In this document: positions 34,169 to 44,943 of the stretch, in pieces | Position numbering within the stretch: the first letter of the stretch is position 1 | Layout: the number at the start of each line of letters is the position of its first letter | Origin: Lachnospiraceae bacterium | GTDB lineage: Bacteria > Bacillota > Clostridia > Lachnospirales > Lachnospiraceae | Assembly: GCA_022764465.1 (NCBI GenBank) | Contig: JALERL010000076.1 | Coordinates: forward strand, 1-51,122 | Length of the DNA stretch: 51,122 nucleotides | Direction: 5' to 3' | Made by a program: the position numbers and the translations under genes | The notes under the pieces: generated by a model | Seen by the model: the letters and a program-made list of their open reading frames with translations, nothing else | Told to the model about the DNA's origin: nothing | The model's database searches: none

Positions 34169-34897
34169 ATGTCAGGACATTCCAAATTTGCCAATATTAA
34201 GCATAAGAAAGAGAAGAATGATGCGGCAAAAGGAAAAGTATTTACCATGATTGGAAGGGAAATCGCAGTTGCTGTAAAAGAAGGCGGCTCCGATCCTGCA
34301 AATAACAGCAGATTAAGAGATGTAATTGCAAAAGCGAAAGCAAATAACATGCCAAACGATACCATCGAGCGTGGAATCAAAAAGGCAGCCGGTGATGCAG
34401 GCTCTGTAAACTACGAGACAGCTGTTTATGAGGGTTATGGTCCATCCGGAACTGCCATCATCGTTAAGACATTAACAGATAACAGAAACCGTACCGCTGC
34501 AAATGTACGTAATGCATTTACAAAGGGACAGGGAAGTATTGGAACACAGGGTTGTGTGTCCTATATGTTTGATGAGAAAGGTCAGATCATTATCGCAAAG
34601 GAAGACTGCGATATGGATGCAGATGATCTTATGATGTTAGCATTAGATGCCGGTGCAGAGGACTTTTCCGAGGAAGAGGACAGCTTTGAAGTGATCACAG
34701 ATCCGGAAGCTTTCGGTGAAGTTCGTGAAGCATTAGAGAAGGCAGGCATTGTAATGGCAAGTGCAGAAGTTACCATGCTGCCACAGAATTATGTAGAATT
34801 AACAGAGGAAGCAGATCTTACGAATATCCAGAGAATCCTTGATCTTTTAGATGATGATGATGACGTTCAGGAAGTATACCATAACTGGGATGCCTAA
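34169..34897 (+). CDS. yebC: YebC/PmpR family protein
   Basis: A 242-residue three-domain protein with the family's opening [23 protein letters not shown] and the acidic C-terminus [15 protein letters not shown]. Members are described as DNA-binding regulators and, more recently, as factors that help ribosomes translate stretches of proline. GAGG upstream. Intact. Confidence 0.95.
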   Translation: MSGHSKFANIKHKKEKNDAAKGKVFTMIGREIAVAVKEGGSDPANNSRLRDVIAKAKANNMPNDTIERGIKKAAGDAGSVNYETAVYEGYGPSGTAIIVKTLTDNRNRTAANVRNAFTKGQGSIGTQGCVSYMFDEKGQIIIAKEDCDMDADDLMMLALDAGAEDFSEEEDSFEVITDPEAFGEVREALEKAGIVMASAEVTMLPQNYVELTEEADLTNIQRILDLLDDDDDVQEVYHNWDA

Positions 34898-34939
34898 GCA
34901 CGGGTCAGACATCGCGTAAGGACAGGGAAGGAGAAGCGT

Positions 34940-36235
34940 ATGAGCGATAATCATCAGGAAAATTACCAGATAGAAACGAAGTGTATTCAGTCCGGCTGGC
35001 ATCCGAAAAACGGAGAACCGCGTGTACTCCCGATTTATCAGAGTACGACGTTTAAGTATGATACCAGTGATCAGATGGGACGTCTGTTTGATTTAGAGGA
35101 AGCCGGATATTTTTATACCAGATTACAGAATCCGACCAATGATGCAGTTGCAGCAAAGATCGCAGACTTAGAGGGTGGAGTTGCAGCAATGCTTACTTCT
35201 TCCGGACAGGCAGCCAATTATTTTGCAGTATTTAATATCTGTGAAGCGGGTGATCATGTTGTTGCATCGAATTCCATTTATGGCGGAACCTTTAATCTGC
35301 TTGGTACAACATTAAAGAAGCAGGGTATTGAATGTACCTTTGTTGATCCGGATGCTTCCGAAGAAGAGATAAACGCAGCATTCCGTCCGAATACGAAGGC
35401 GATGTTTGGTGAGACGATCGCCAATCCGTCGTGCGTGGTATTAGACATTGAGAAGATGGCAAAGATCGCTCATGCACATGGCGTACCGCTGATCATTGAC
35501 AATACATTTGCAACACCGATCAATTGTCGTCCATTTGAGTGGGGAGCAGATATTGTTACCCATTCGACGACAAAGTATATGGATGGTCATGCAATGAGTG
35601 TGGGTGGCTGTATCGTTGACAGTGGTAATTTTGACTGGGAAGCATATGGAGATAAGTTTGCAGGACTGACCAGACCGGATGAATCCTATCATGGTATCAT
35701 CTATACACAGAAGTTTGGCAAGCTTGCATACATAGAAAAGGCAACTGCACAGCTGATGCGTGATCTCGGCTCGATTCCTTCTCCAATGAATACATTCCTT
35801 TTAAATGTCGGATTAGAGACGTTACATTTACGTGTTCCAAGACATTGCGAGAATGCATTAAAGGTAGCAAAGTTCTTAGAACAGCATGAGAAGGTCGCCT
35901 GGGTGAAATATCCGGGATTAGAGAGTAATCCGTATCATGCACTTGCCCAAAAATATATGCCGGATGGAACCTGTGGTGTGATGGCCTTTGGATTAAAGGG
36001 GGGAAGAGAAATATCGATTTCCTTTATGGATCACTTAAAGCTTGTAGCAATCGTCACACATGTTGCAGATGCAAGAACCTGTGTCCTTCACCCGGCAAGT
36101 CATACCCATCGTCAGATGACAGATGAACAGCTTTTAGAAGCCGGAATCGCACCGGATCTGATCCGGCTGAGTGTCGGAATCGAAAATGCAGATGATATTA
36201 TTGCCGATCTAAGTCAGGCATTGGAGTGTATTTAA
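34940..36235 (+). CDS. metY: O-acetylhomoserine sulfhydrylase (homocysteine synthase), PLP enzyme
   Basis: A 431-residue Cys/Met metabolism PLP enzyme. Motifs: LPIYQSTTFKYDTSDQ, TSSGQAANYFAV, VIDNTFATPINCRPFEWGADIVTHSTTKYMDGHA with the PLP lysine. The length is that of MetY, which makes homocysteine from O-acetylhomoserine and sulfide. Cystathionine gamma-synthase and gamma-lyase are shorter. Only 42 bases separate it from yebC, so no SAM riboswitch can precede it. Confidence 0.9.
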   Translation: MSDNHQENYQIETKCIQSGWHPKNGEPRVLPIYQSTTFKYDTSDQMGRLFDLEEAGYFYTRLQNPTNDAVAAKIADLEGGVAAMLTSSGQAANYFAVFNICEAGDHVVASNSIYGGTFNLLGTTLKKQGIECTFVDPDASEEEINAAFRPNTKAMFGETIANPSCVVLDIEKMAKIAHAHGVPLIIDNTFATPINCRPFEWGADIVTHSTTKYMDGHAMSVGGCIVDSGNFDWEAYGDKFAGLTRPDESYHGIIYTQKFGKLAYIEKATAQLMRDLGSIPSPMNTFLLNVGLETLHLRVPRHCENALKVAKFLEQHEKVAWVKYPGLESNPYHALAQKYMPDGTCGVMAFGLKGGREISISFMDHLKLVAIVTHVADARTCVLHPASHTHRQMTDEQLLEAGIAPDLIRLSVGIENADDIIADLSQALECI

Positions 36236-36251
36236 CAGATAGTAGTGATTA

Positions 36252-36269
36252 TTCTGCAGGGGTGCAGAA
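36252..36269 (+). other. Hairpin before glgA
   Basis: TTCTGCA pairs perfectly with TGCAGAA around GGGG, a few bases before the GGGAGG ribosome site of glgA. There is no T-run, so it is not a terminator. It may affect translation or RNA stability. Confidence 0.45.
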
Positions 36270-36293
36270 ATAACAGGGAGGTATCGTTACTTT

Positions 36294-37742
36294 ATGAAAA
36301 AAATACTTTTTGCAGCTTCAGAATGTGTTCCATTTATCAAAACCGGTGGTCTTGCGGATGTATGTGGGGCACTGCCAAAGGAATTCGATAAAAGATACTG
36401 GGATGTGCGTGTGGTTCTTCCGAATTATACCTGTATTCCGGAAAAGTACCGGAACGAATTCAAGTATGTCACACATTTTTATATGAGTACCGGAAGCTAT
36501 GTACAGAATAAGTATGTCGGTGTCTTACAGTACGAACTGGATGGCATTACATATTACTTCATTGATAACAGGGAATATTTCGAATGTTTCCTTCCATACG
36601 GAAACATCCGCTATGACATTGAAAAGTTTATATTCTTTGATAAGGCAGTATTGTCGATGCTGCCACTGATCGGTTTCCAGCCGGATATCATTCACTGCCA
36701 TGACTGGGAGACAGGATTTATCCCGGTATATCTGAAGAATGAATTTCAGGGCGATATGTTCTTCTGGGGCATGAAGTCGATCATGACGATTCATAACCTG
36801 AAGTTCCAGGGAATCTGGGATGTGAAGACGGTACAGGGACTTTCCGGACTTCCGGCAGAGTTATTCACGCCGGATAAGCTGGAGTATCAGAAGGATGCGA
36901 ATATGTTAAAAGGTGGTCTGGTATATGCAGACTACATTACAACGGTAAGCGATACCTATGCAAATGAGATCCAGACTGAGTATTACGGTGAAGGCTTAAA
37001 TGGTCTGATGTCAGCCAGACATTTTGATATGCAGGGTATTGTAAACGGAATTGATTATAATGTTTACAATCCGGATACGGATCAGAAGATCTATGTCAAT
37101 TATAATGCAGAAACTTTCCGCAAGAAGAAGTGGCAGAACAAGGTGAAGCTTCAGGAAGATCTTGGACTGGCAGTAGATAAGAAGAAGTATATGATTGGTC
37201 TGATCTCAAGACTGACGGATCAGAAGGGACTGGATCTGATCAATTACGTCATTGAACGTATTGTAGATGATTATACACAGTTCGTTGTGATCGGAACCGG
37301 TGATTCGAACTATGAGAATGCATTCCGTTACTATGCATGGAAGTATGGTGACCGCGTATCTGCAAACATCTGTTATTCGGATGATCTTGCACATAAGCTG
37401 TATGCGGCTGCGGATGCATTCTTAATGCCATCGCGTTTTGAACCATGCGGTCTGACGCAGTTGATCTCTTTCCGCTACGGAACCGTTCCGATCGTACGTG
37501 AGACGGGCGGATTAAAGGATACCGTTCAGGCGTATAATGAATATGAGAATACCGGAGACGGCTTCTCCTTTACGAATTATAATGGCGAAGAGATGCTCAA
37601 TACGATCAATTACTCAAAGCATATTTTCTTTGATAAGAAGAAGCAGTGGAATCAGATGATCGACCGTGGTATGGCAAATGATTTCTCATGGAACAACTCC
37701 AAAGGACGTTACGAGAACCTTTATAACTATCTGATTGGATAA
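36294..37742 (+). CDS. glgA: Glycogen synthase (ADP-glucose)
   Basis: Extends alpha-1,4-glucan from ADP-glucose. 482 residues, GT5 family. It has the ADP-glucose motif KTGGLADV at 16-23, HCHDWETG and the C-terminal motif SRFEPCGLTQLISFRYGTVPIVRETGGLKDTV. No other glycogen genes are next to it. A terminator follows directly. Confidence 0.96.
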   Translation: MKKILFAASECVPFIKTGGLADVCGALPKEFDKRYWDVRVVLPNYTCIPEKYRNEFKYVTHFYMSTGSYVQNKYVGVLQYELDGITYYFIDNREYFECFLPYGNIRYDIEKFIFFDKAVLSMLPLIGFQPDIIHCHDWETGFIPVYLKNEFQGDMFFWGMKSIMTIHNLKFQGIWDVKTVQGLSGLPAELFTPDKLEYQKDANMLKGGLVYADYITTVSDTYANEIQTEYYGEGLNGLMSARHFDMQGIVNGIDYNVYNPDTDQKIYVNYNAETFRKKKWQNKVKLQEDLGLAVDKKKYMIGLISRLTDQKGLDLINYVIERIVDDYTQFVVIGTGDSNYENAFRYYAWKYGDRVSANICYSDDLAHKLYAAADAFLMPSRFEPCGLTQLISFRYGTVPIVRETGGLKDTVQAYNEYENTGDGFSFTNYNGEEMLNTINYSKHIFFDKKKQWNQMIDRGMANDFSWNNSKGRYENLYNYLIG

Positions 37743-37778
37743 AGATACCGGAATAGTTTGAAAAGTCGTACATATAAT

Positions 37779-37806
37779 AAACAGGCAGGTAACTGCCTGT
37801 TTTTTT
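37779..37806 (+). terminator. glgA terminator
   Basis: ACAGGCAG and CTGCCTGT pair around GTAA, followed by six or more T. Confidence 0.95.
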
Positions 37807-37841
37807 GTTATATATATCAAAAGAAAAGGGGATCAGAGAAA

Positions 37842-38639
37842 ATGAGAAAATCAATTGAGGATATTGAAATGGCAAGAAAAAGTATTCAGGAAAACAGAAC
37901 AGACTGGAAGAACGATACAAGCAGCCAGAGCGCAGACAATAGGGCGGATAACCTGGAAGCGGAAGAAGATAAGATACAGAAGGAAAATGAAAGTATCCGT
38001 GAAATGGGGCAGCTGGCATTAAAGGAGAACCACTACCGTCACCGCATTCATCTGCTGTCTGTGATCGGTGAGATCGAAGGCCATGAGTGTCTTTCTTCTT
38101 CCACTAAGACAACCAAGTATGAGCATGTTTTGCCAAAGCTTGCAGAAATCGCAGATTCTGATCAGGTAGACGGGGTGCTGATCCTGTTAAATACGGTTGG
38201 CGGTGATGTGGAATCCGGACTTGCGATTGCCGAGATGATCGCATCATTGGATAAGCCTACGGTATCACTAGTGCTTGGCGGCAGTCATTCCATTGGAGTT
38301 CCGCTTGCGGTATCGACCGATTATTCCTTTATCGTTCCATCCGGTACGATGGTGATTCATCCGGTGCGTATGAGCGGCACTGTTATTGGTGCACCCTCCA
38401 CATATGATTATTTCAAACAGATGCAGGATCGGATCTTAACTTTTATTGCAACCCACAGTAAGGCGAAAACAGACCGGTTAGAGGAAATGATGATGAATAC
38501 AGGAATGCTGACAAAAGACCTCGGTACGATCTTAGTCGGAGAACAGGCAGTAAAGGAAGGTCTGATCTCGGAAGTAGGCGGAATTGATAAGGCATTGGGC
38601 AGGCTGCATCATATGATCGAGAAGAAGAGAGACTGTTAA
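37842..38639 (+). CDS. TepA/YmfB-like ClpP-type serine protease
   Basis: 265 residues from MRKSIEDIEM at 37842, the start with a ribosome site (AAGGGGA) behind the glgA terminator. After a disordered charged N-terminus of about 70 residues comes a ClpP-fold domain with ILLNTVGGDVESGLAIAEMI and LVLGGSHSIGVPLAVS carrying the catalytic Ser, followed by MVIHPVRMSG with a His. This is the TepA family (translocation-enhancing protein of Bacillus), often next to spoIIIE, as here. Its substrates are not defined. Confidence 0.88.
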   Translation: MRKSIEDIEMARKSIQENRTDWKNDTSSQSADNRADNLEAEEDKIQKENESIREMGQLALKENHYRHRIHLLSVIGEIEGHECLSSSTKTTKYEHVLPKLAEIADSDQVDGVLILLNTVGGDVESGLAIAEMIASLDKPTVSLVLGGSHSIGVPLAVSTDYSFIVPSGTMVIHPVRMSGTVIGAPSTYDYFKQMQDRILTFIATHSKAKTDRLEEMMMNTGMLTKDLGTILVGEQAVKEGLISEVGGIDKALGRLHHMIEKKRDC

Positions 38640-38683
38640 GAAAATCTTAATATGCAAAAAATAGATAGAAGTGAAACGTGATA

Positions 38684-38712
38684 ATGACAAAAGCTTTCAG
38701 ATATGATAATAT
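38684..38712 (+). promoter_or_regulatory. uppP promoter
   Basis: ATGACA (38684-38689), 17-bp spacer, TAATAT (38707-38712). Confidence 0.6.
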
Positions 38713-38747
38713 ATATTACGTATGGTTGAATTTATAAGGAGGCACAT

Positions 38748-39623
38748 ATGTCATTATTACAAGCGATATTTATGGGATTGATTCAGGGATTAACAGAGTT
38801 CCTGCCAGTCAGCAGTTCCGGTCATCTGGCAATTTTTCAACAGCTTTTTAAGATGGAAGAAGCAGATATGTTTTTTGATGTGCTGCTTCACTTAGGAACG
38901 CTGGTTGCGGTGTTTATTGTATATTATAAGGATATCTGGAAGATGATCTGCGAGGGTTGCAGCATCATCCGTGATGTCTGTATCAACATTTCTATCTTTT
39001 TTAAAAACCTTTCACATGAGGAGAAAAAGCCTTACCTGAGAGTCGTAAACAACAGTTACCGGAAGTTCGTTATGTTAGTTATTGTTTCCACGATACCGAC
39101 CGGAGTGATCGGATATGTGGCAAGAGATCTGGTTTCCATGGCATCCCAGATTCTGATCGTTCCGGGAATCTGTCTGATCATTACATCCATTCTGCTTTTT
39201 ATTGCAGACCGTGTACCGGATGGTGGCAAGACCCCGAAGAACGTTACGTATACGAATGCTTTCGTTGTGGGTATTACACAGGGTATTGCGACACTGCCGG
39301 GTATTTCACGTTCCGGAACTACGATCACAGCCTGTCTGTTAAGTGGTTATAGCAGGAAATTTGCAGTAAAGTATTCCTTCATCATGTCAATCCCGGCGAT
39401 TTTAGGTGCGCTGGTATTAGAGATTAAGGATGTTGATTTTTCTGCTGTTACCGGAAGCATGGCAGTGAACTATCTGGTTGGAACGATCGTGGCAGGCATC
39501 GTCGGATATATCTGTATTAAGACGATGTTAGTGGTTGTCCGTAAAAAGAAGTTTACTGTTTTTTCAATATATTGTCTGATCCTTGGTGCGTTCTCAATCG
39601 GCGCATACTTCTATCTGGCATAG
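38748..39623 (+). CDS. uppP: Undecaprenyl-diphosphatase (BacA family)
   Basis: A 291-residue integral membrane phosphatase that recycles undecaprenyl pyrophosphate for cell-wall synthesis and gives some bacitracin resistance. Visible motifs are GLIQGLTEFLPVSSSGHLAI near the N-terminus and PGISRSGTTITACLL. About seven or eight hydrophobic segments. AAGGAGG precedes the ATG. Next gene ftsK follows after 30 bases. Confidence 0.96.
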   Translation: MSLLQAIFMGLIQGLTEFLPVSSSGHLAIFQQLFKMEEADMFFDVLLHLGTLVAVFIVYYKDIWKMICEGCSIIRDVCINISIFFKNLSHEEKKPYLRVVNNSYRKFVMLVIVSTIPTGVIGYVARDLVSMASQILIVPGICLIITSILLFIADRVPDGGKTPKNVTYTNAFVVGITQGIATLPGISRSGTTITACLLSGYSRKFAVKYSFIMSIPAILGALVLEIKDVDFSAVTGSMAVNYLVGTIVAGIVGYICIKTMLVVVRKKKFTVFSIYCLILGAFSIGAYFYLA

Positions 39624-39653
39624 GAATAAGCAGGATCAGATCAGGAGGTTTAT

Positions 39654-42290
39654 ATGGCAACGGGTACTAGAAGAACGACATCAAAAAAGCGTACCACAAA
39701 GAAAAAAAGACAACAGGAGGCAGCCTTTCGCAATGAGGTGATTCTGTGGATCGTTCTTGCAGTCAGTATCATCATTTTTCTTGCCAATTTTGGAGTTGGG
39801 GGATTTGTCGGAGAGAAGATCAGTGCCTTTATCTTCGGACTGTTCGGACTTACGGCATATGTTTTCCCAATCTGTCTGTTTGTCGGAACAGCATTTGCAA
39901 TGTCGAATAAAGAGAATGGCGTGGCAACGATCAAGCTGGTTGCCGGAATCTTATTTGTTGCATTTCTCTGTCTGTTTGTACAGATGGTATCCGATACGGA
40001 CAAGGCTCAGAATGCAGTAGAAGCATTCAAAAGCAGCATGGAGACAAAAGGTGGTGGCGGAATCGTCGGCGGACTGTTAGAAAGTCTGTTGTGTCCGGCA
40101 TTCGGTGTGATCGGTACATATGTGATCGATATTATCGTATTGATCATTGCACTTGTTCTGATTACAGAGCGGTCTTTTTTCCGTGGTATGCAAAAGGGTG
40201 GAAAGAAGCTGTATGATACAGCAAGGGATGATGCTGCAAGACGAAAAGAGATCCAGAGTAAGCGGCGAGATCTAAGAGAGCAGGAGCGTGAGCAGCGGCG
40301 TATGGACAAGCATGTCAGCGGCGTTGCAATGAATACAAAGTTAGAAAAACCATCAAAAAAGAAATCTGAGGCTGAGCCGGCAGGATTAAGTGAATTAAAG
40401 CCGGAACCGGAGCTTGTCACACCAAAGGTACAGGAGGAAGAGCATATCCGTCTGACGAGTGATGAAACTGCATCGGCAGAAACGGCACCGGCATCGGGCA
40501 ATGTCTTTGAAGACTTTCATAAGCTGTTCGAGCAGCCGCAGGAGACGATAGAATTACCGGAGATGCCTGCTGCAGAACCGGAGCACACAGCCCCATTGGA
40601 AACTGATATATCATCGGAAGATTTTATACCGGTGAACGCAGAAAGTCCATTGACCGAAGTAAGTGAAGCCGATGCAGATCCGGTTACAGATCCGGAACCG
40701 GAGCCGAAGAAGCATCGTTCCACCCGTTCTTCGAAGGAAGAAGTGGAGCAGGAGATTGCAGATGTTGCAATGACCGTCCAGGCTCAGGAGCAGATGCAGG
40801 GTGAAGCAAAGCAGACGTATATCTTCCCACCGGTGTCCCTGTTAAAGGCCGGGGATAAGAATGCAGCCGGAGATACACAGGCACACTTAAGGGCGACAGC
40901 AGCAAAGCTGCAACAGACCTTAAAGACATTCGGGGTCAATGTAACGATCACGAATGTCAGCTGCGGACCGGCGGTTACCAGATATGAAATCCAGCCGGAA
41001 ATGGGTGTGAAGGTCAGTAAGATTGTTGGACTTTCTGATGACATCAAGCTGAATCTTGCGGCCGCAGATATCCGTATGGAAGCCCCGATTCCGGGCAAGG
41101 CGGCAATCGGTATCGAGGTACCGAACAAGGAAAGCGTTGCCGTTATGTTCCGTGATCTGGTGGAATCGGAAGAATTTAAAAAACATCCGTCACCGATCGC
41201 ATTTGCAGCCGGTAAGGATATTGGTGGAAAGGTAATTGTTACAGATATTGCAAAGATGCCGCATCTTCTGATCGCGGGAGCAACAGGTTCCGGTAAATCC
41301 GTCTGTATCAATACGATCATTATGAGTATTCTCTATCGTGCCCATCCGGATGATGTGAAGCTTATTATGATTGATCCGAAGGTCGTGGAATTGAGTGTCT
41401 ACAATGGAATTCCGCATCTGTTTATTCCGGTTGTCACAGATCCGAAGAAGGCGGCAGGTGCCTTACACTGGGCGGTATCAGAGATGACAGACCGTTATAA
41501 CAAGTTCGCGGAATTCGGTGTGCGTGACCTCAAGGGCTATAATCAGAAGGTGGAGAGCATCGCAGATATCGATGATCCGGACAAGCCAAAGAAGATGCCG
41601 CAGATCGTTATCATTGTAGATGAGTTAGCAGATCTTATGATGGTTGCACCGGGGGATGTCGAGGATGCGATCTGTCGTCTGGCACAGCTTGCAAGAGCGG
41701 CCGGAATTCACCTGATCATCGCAACACAGCGTCCATCGGTCAATGTCATTACGGGTCTGATCAAGGCGAACATGCCGTCGCGAATCGCATTTTCCGTGAC
41801 ATCCGGAGTGGATTCCCGTACGATCCTTGATATGAACGGAGCAGAGAAGCTGCTTGGAAAAGGAGATATGCTGTTTTATCCGCAGGGGATGCAGAAGCCA
41901 CTTCGTGTCCAGGGCGCATTTGTTTCGGATAAGGAAGTCGCAGACGTGGTAGATTTTGTGAAAAACCAGAATGGAGAAGTTTCTTATAACAATGAGATCG
42001 AAGAGAAGATGAGCAGTATCAGTACCAGTTCCGGCGGATCGGATTCTTCCGGTGCACCGGGCGATGACCGGGATGTGTATTTTGCAGATGCTGCGAAGCT
42101 TTTAATTGATAAGGATAAAGGATCGATCGGTATGCTGCAGCGATACTTTAAGATCGGTTTTAACCGGGCGGCAAGGATCATGGATCAGCTGGAAGAGGCC
42201 GGAGTGGTCGGCCCGGATGAAGGGACAAAGCCAAGGCAGGTATTGATGTCACCGGAACAGTTAGAAGTCTATATCGATGAAAACTGCTAG
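39654..42290 (+). CDS. ftsK: DNA translocase FtsK/SpoIIIE
   Basis: An 878-residue membrane-anchored DNA pump. Four hydrophobic segments near the N-terminus (between about 25 and 175), then an acidic/Pro linker of about 190 residues. The motor follows, with the alpha/beta domain ([23 protein letters not shown]), Walker [15 protein letters not shown], Walker [14 protein letters not shown], and the C-terminal gamma winged-helix ([27 protein letters not shown]) that reads orienting sequences. It moves chromosomes through the septum at division or sporulation. Which of the two names applies cannot be told from sequence. Confidence 0.96.
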   Translation: MATGTRRTTSKKRTTKKKRQQEAAFRNEVILWIVLAVSIIIFLANFGVGGFVGEKISAFIFGLFGLTAYVFPICLFVGTAFAMSNKENGVATIKLVAGILFVAFLCLFVQMVSDTDKAQNAVEAFKSSMETKGGGGIVGGLLESLLCPAFGVIGTYVIDIIVLIIALVLITERSFFRGMQKGGKKLYDTARDDAARRKEIQSKRRDLREQEREQRRMDKHVSGVAMNTKLEKPSKKKSEAEPAGLSELKPEPELVTPKVQEEEHIRLTSDETASAETAPASGNVFEDFHKLFEQPQETIELPEMPAAEPEHTAPLETDISSEDFIPVNAESPLTEVSEADADPVTDPEPEPKKHRSTRSSKEEVEQEIADVAMTVQAQEQMQGEAKQTYIFPPVSLLKAGDKNAAGDTQAHLRATAAKLQQTLKTFGVNVTITNVSCGPAVTRYEIQPEMGVKVSKIVGLSDDIKLNLAAADIRMEAPIPGKAAIGIEVPNKESVAVMFRDLVESEEFKKHPSPIAFAAGKDIGGKVIVTDIAKMPHLLIAGATGSGKSVCINTIIMSILYRAHPDDVKLIMIDPKVVELSVYNGIPHLFIPVVTDPKKAAGALHWAVSEMTDRYNKFAEFGVRDLKGYNQKVESIADIDDPDKPKKMPQIVIIVDELADLMMVAPGDVEDAICRLAQLARAAGIHLIIATQRPSVNVITGLIKANMPSRIAFSVTSGVDSRTILDMNGAEKLLGKGDMLFYPQGMQKPLRVQGAFVSDKEVADVVDFVKNQNGEVSYNNEIEEKMSSISTSSGGSDSSGAPGDDRDVYFADAAKLLIDKDKGSIGMLQRYFKIGFNRAARIMDQLEEAGVVGPDEGTKPRQVLMSPEQLEVYIDENC

Positions 42291-42375
42291 GTGAAGCTTA
42301 CATAAATGGTCTGTATCAAAGCGCGGCAGGCAGATCATATGATACAAAAGAATGCGCAGAAATGAGGAGTTAAAG

Positions 42376-44046
42376 ATGAAGAGTGATATTGAAATTGCAC
42401 AGGAAGCAGTAATGGAGCCAATCAAAAATGTAGCAGCCAAGTTAGACATTACAGAGGATGAATTAGAACTGTACGGAAAGTACAAGGCAAAGCTTTCCGA
42501 TGAGTTATGGGAGAACATCAAGGATCGTGAGGATGGAAAACTGATCCTTGTAACCGCGATCAACCCGACTCCGGCAGGAGAAGGTAAGACAACGACAAGT
42601 GTCGGACTTGGTGAAGCATTTGGCAAGTTAAATAAAAAGGCAGTGATCGCATTACGTGAGCCGTCTCTTGGACCATGCTTTGGAATCAAGGGTGGAGCCG
42701 CAGGCGGTGGATATGCACAGGTTGTACCGATGGAAGATCTGAACCTTCACTTTACCGGAGACTTCCACGCAATTACATCTGCCAATAACCTGCTTGCAGC
42801 ATTACTTGATAACCATATCCAGCAGGGGAACCAGCTTGGAATCGATCCACGTCAGGTTGTATGGAAACGTTGTCTGGATATGAATGACCGTGCACTCCGT
42901 AATATTGTAATCGGACTTGGAAGCAAGATGGATGGTATGGTACGTGAGGATCATTTTATTATTACGGTAGCATCTGAGATCATGGCTGTACTTTGCTTAG
43001 CAGATAATATGGAAGATTTGAAGAAACGTCTGGGCCGTATGATCGTTGCTTATAATTTCAACGGAGATCCGGTAACCGCAGATGATCTTCATGCTACCGG
43101 TTCTATGGCAGCTCTTTTAAAGGATGCGATCAAACCAAACCTGATCCAGACCTTAGAGCATAATCCGGCAATCGTTCATGGCGGACCATTTGCGAATATT
43201 GCACATGGATGCAACAGTGTACGCGCAACCAAGACAGCCTTAAAGCTTGCAGATTATGTGATTACGGAGGCGGGCTTCGGCGCAGATTTAGGAGCTGAGA
43301 AGTTCTTTGATATTAAGTGCCGTATGGCCGGTTTAAAGCCGGATGCAGTCGTACTTGTTGCAACGATCCGTGCCTTAAAGTATAACGGTGGCGTGCCAAA
43401 GGCAGAACTTTCCGAGGAAAATATGGATGCACTGAAAAAAGGTATCGTGAACCTTGAAAAACATATTGAGAACCTTCAGAAATATAAGGTGCCGGTTGTT
43501 GTAACCTTAAATTCCTTTGTTACCGATACACCGGAAGAGATTGCATTTGTAGAAAACTTCTGTAAAGAGCGCGATTGTGATTTTGCATTATCCGAAGTAT
43601 GGGAAAAGGGTGGCGAAGGTGGAATCGCACTTGCCGAAAAAGTTTTAGATACACTTGAGCATAAAAAATCCGAATTTGCGCCATTATATGAGAATGAACT
43701 TCCATTGACGGAGAAGATCGAAACGATCGCACGCGAGATCTATGGTGCGAAGGAAGTAACCTATTCCCCGGCTGCAATGAAAGAGTTAAAGCATATTACA
43801 GAGCTTGGTATGGGTAATTTCCCAATCTGTATGGCAAAGACCCAGTATTCTTTATCGGATGATGCAAAGAAGTTAGGTCGTCCGGAGAACTTTACCATGA
43901 ATGTCCGTGAGGTATATGCATCAGCCGGAGCAGGCTTTGTTGTAGCAATAACAGGTTCCATTATGACTATGCCGGGTCTTCCAAAGGTTCCGGCAGCCAA
44001 TAATATTGATGTAAACGAGGATGGTGTGATTACCGGACTGTTCTAG
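42376..44046 (+). CDS. fhs: Formate--tetrahydrofolate ligase
   Basis: Forms 10-formyl-THF from formate, THF and ATP: the methyl branch entry in acetogens and a one-carbon source in others. 556 residues from ATG 42376, which has GAGGAG upstream; the extended frame to 42352 is rejected. The ATP-binding [18 protein letters not shown] sits near residue 65, and [20 protein letters not shown] and [19 protein letters not shown] are family hallmarks. Followed by folD after 28 bases: they act in sequence. Confidence 0.97.
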   Translation: MKSDIEIAQEAVMEPIKNVAAKLDITEDELELYGKYKAKLSDELWENIKDREDGKLILVTAINPTPAGEGKTTTSVGLGEAFGKLNKKAVIALREPSLGPCFGIKGGAAGGGYAQVVPMEDLNLHFTGDFHAITSANNLLAALLDNHIQQGNQLGIDPRQVVWKRCLDMNDRALRNIVIGLGSKMDGMVREDHFIITVASEIMAVLCLADNMEDLKKRLGRMIVAYNFNGDPVTADDLHATGSMAALLKDAIKPNLIQTLEHNPAIVHGGPFANIAHGCNSVRATKTALKLADYVITEAGFGADLGAEKFFDIKCRMAGLKPDAVVLVATIRALKYNGGVPKAELSEENMDALKKGIVNLEKHIENLQKYKVPVVVTLNSFVTDTPEEIAFVENFCKERDCDFALSEVWEKGGEGGIALAEKVLDTLEHKKSEFAPLYENELPLTEKIETIAREIYGAKEVTYSPAAMKELKHITELGMGNFPICMAKTQYSLSDDAKKLGRPENFTMNVREVYASAGAGFVVAITGSIMTMPGLPKVPAANNIDVNEDGVITGLF

Positions 44047-44074
44047 GATGATACATAAACGAGAGGTAGGAAGT

Positions 44075-44920
44075 ATGGCAGAATTAATTGATGGAAAGAG
44101 AATTTCATCCGAGATCAAGGATGAATTAAAACAGAAAGTAGCGGAATTAAAAGCACAGGGTGTCACAGGCGCTCTGGCTGTGATCCAGGTGGGCAATGAT
44201 CCGGCATCCAGTGTCTATGTACGGAATAAGAAAAGAGCCTGTGAATATATCGGAATCGAGTCTTTATCCTATGAACTTCCGGAAGAGACAACCGAGGACG
44301 AACTGATCGCATTGATCGAAAAGCTGAATGCGGATGATAAGGTGAACGGAATCTTAGTACAGTTACCGGTTCCGGCACATATCAATGAAGATAAGATCAT
44401 TGGTGCAATCTCTCCTGCAAAGGATGTAGATGGTTTCCATCCGATGAATGTTGGTGCACTTACAATCGGAAGAGAAGGCTTTGTATCCTGTACACCGGCA
44501 GGAATCATCCAGCTCTTAAAGCGTTCCGGTATTGAGATCGCCGGGAAAAATTGTGTCGTAGTTGGACGAAGCAATATCGTAGGTAAACCGATGGCGTTGT
44601 TAATGCTCCGTGAGAATGCGACCGTGACAATCACACATTCGAAGACAAAGGATCTGCGTGAAGTATGTAAGACAGCCGATATTCTGATCGTTGCGATCGG
44701 TAAGAAGGAGTTCATCGATGCATCCTATGTGAAGGAAGGTGCAACCGTCATTGATGTAGGAATCCACCGTGATGAGAACAATAAGCTTTCCGGTGATGTG
44801 AAGTTTGATGAGGTAGAGCCGCATTGTCACGCGATCACACCGGTACCGGGTGGTGTTGGCCCAATGACCATCGCTATGCTGATGAGTAACTGCGTAGAAG
44901 CAATGGAACGCAGCAGATAA
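44075..44920 (+). CDS. folD: Bifunctional methylene-THF dehydrogenase / methenyl-THF cyclohydrolase
   Basis: 281 residues. It has the catalytic YVRNKKRACEYIGI (Lys), ILVQLPVPAHI, DVDGFHPMN and the dinucleotide site VVGRSNIVGKPMALLML. It interconverts 10-formyl, methenyl and methylene-THF with NADP. The start at 44075 is preferred to 44048 for its ribosome site (GAGAGG). Same transcript as fhs. Confidence 0.97.
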   Translation: MAELIDGKRISSEIKDELKQKVAELKAQGVTGALAVIQVGNDPASSVYVRNKKRACEYIGIESLSYELPEETTEDELIALIEKLNADDKVNGILVQLPVPAHINEDKIIGAISPAKDVDGFHPMNVGALTIGREGFVSCTPAGIIQLLKRSGIEIAGKNCVVVGRSNIVGKPMALLMLRENATVTITHSKTKDLREVCKTADILIVAIGKKEFIDASYVKEGATVIDVGIHRDENNKLSGDVKFDEVEPHCHAITPVPGGVGPMTIAMLMSNCVEAMERSR

Positions 44921-44943
44921 GACAAAGGTAAGGGGAATGAAAA

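Noticed and set aside
34898-34939. SAM riboswitch before metY
   Set aside because: Only 42 bases between genes.
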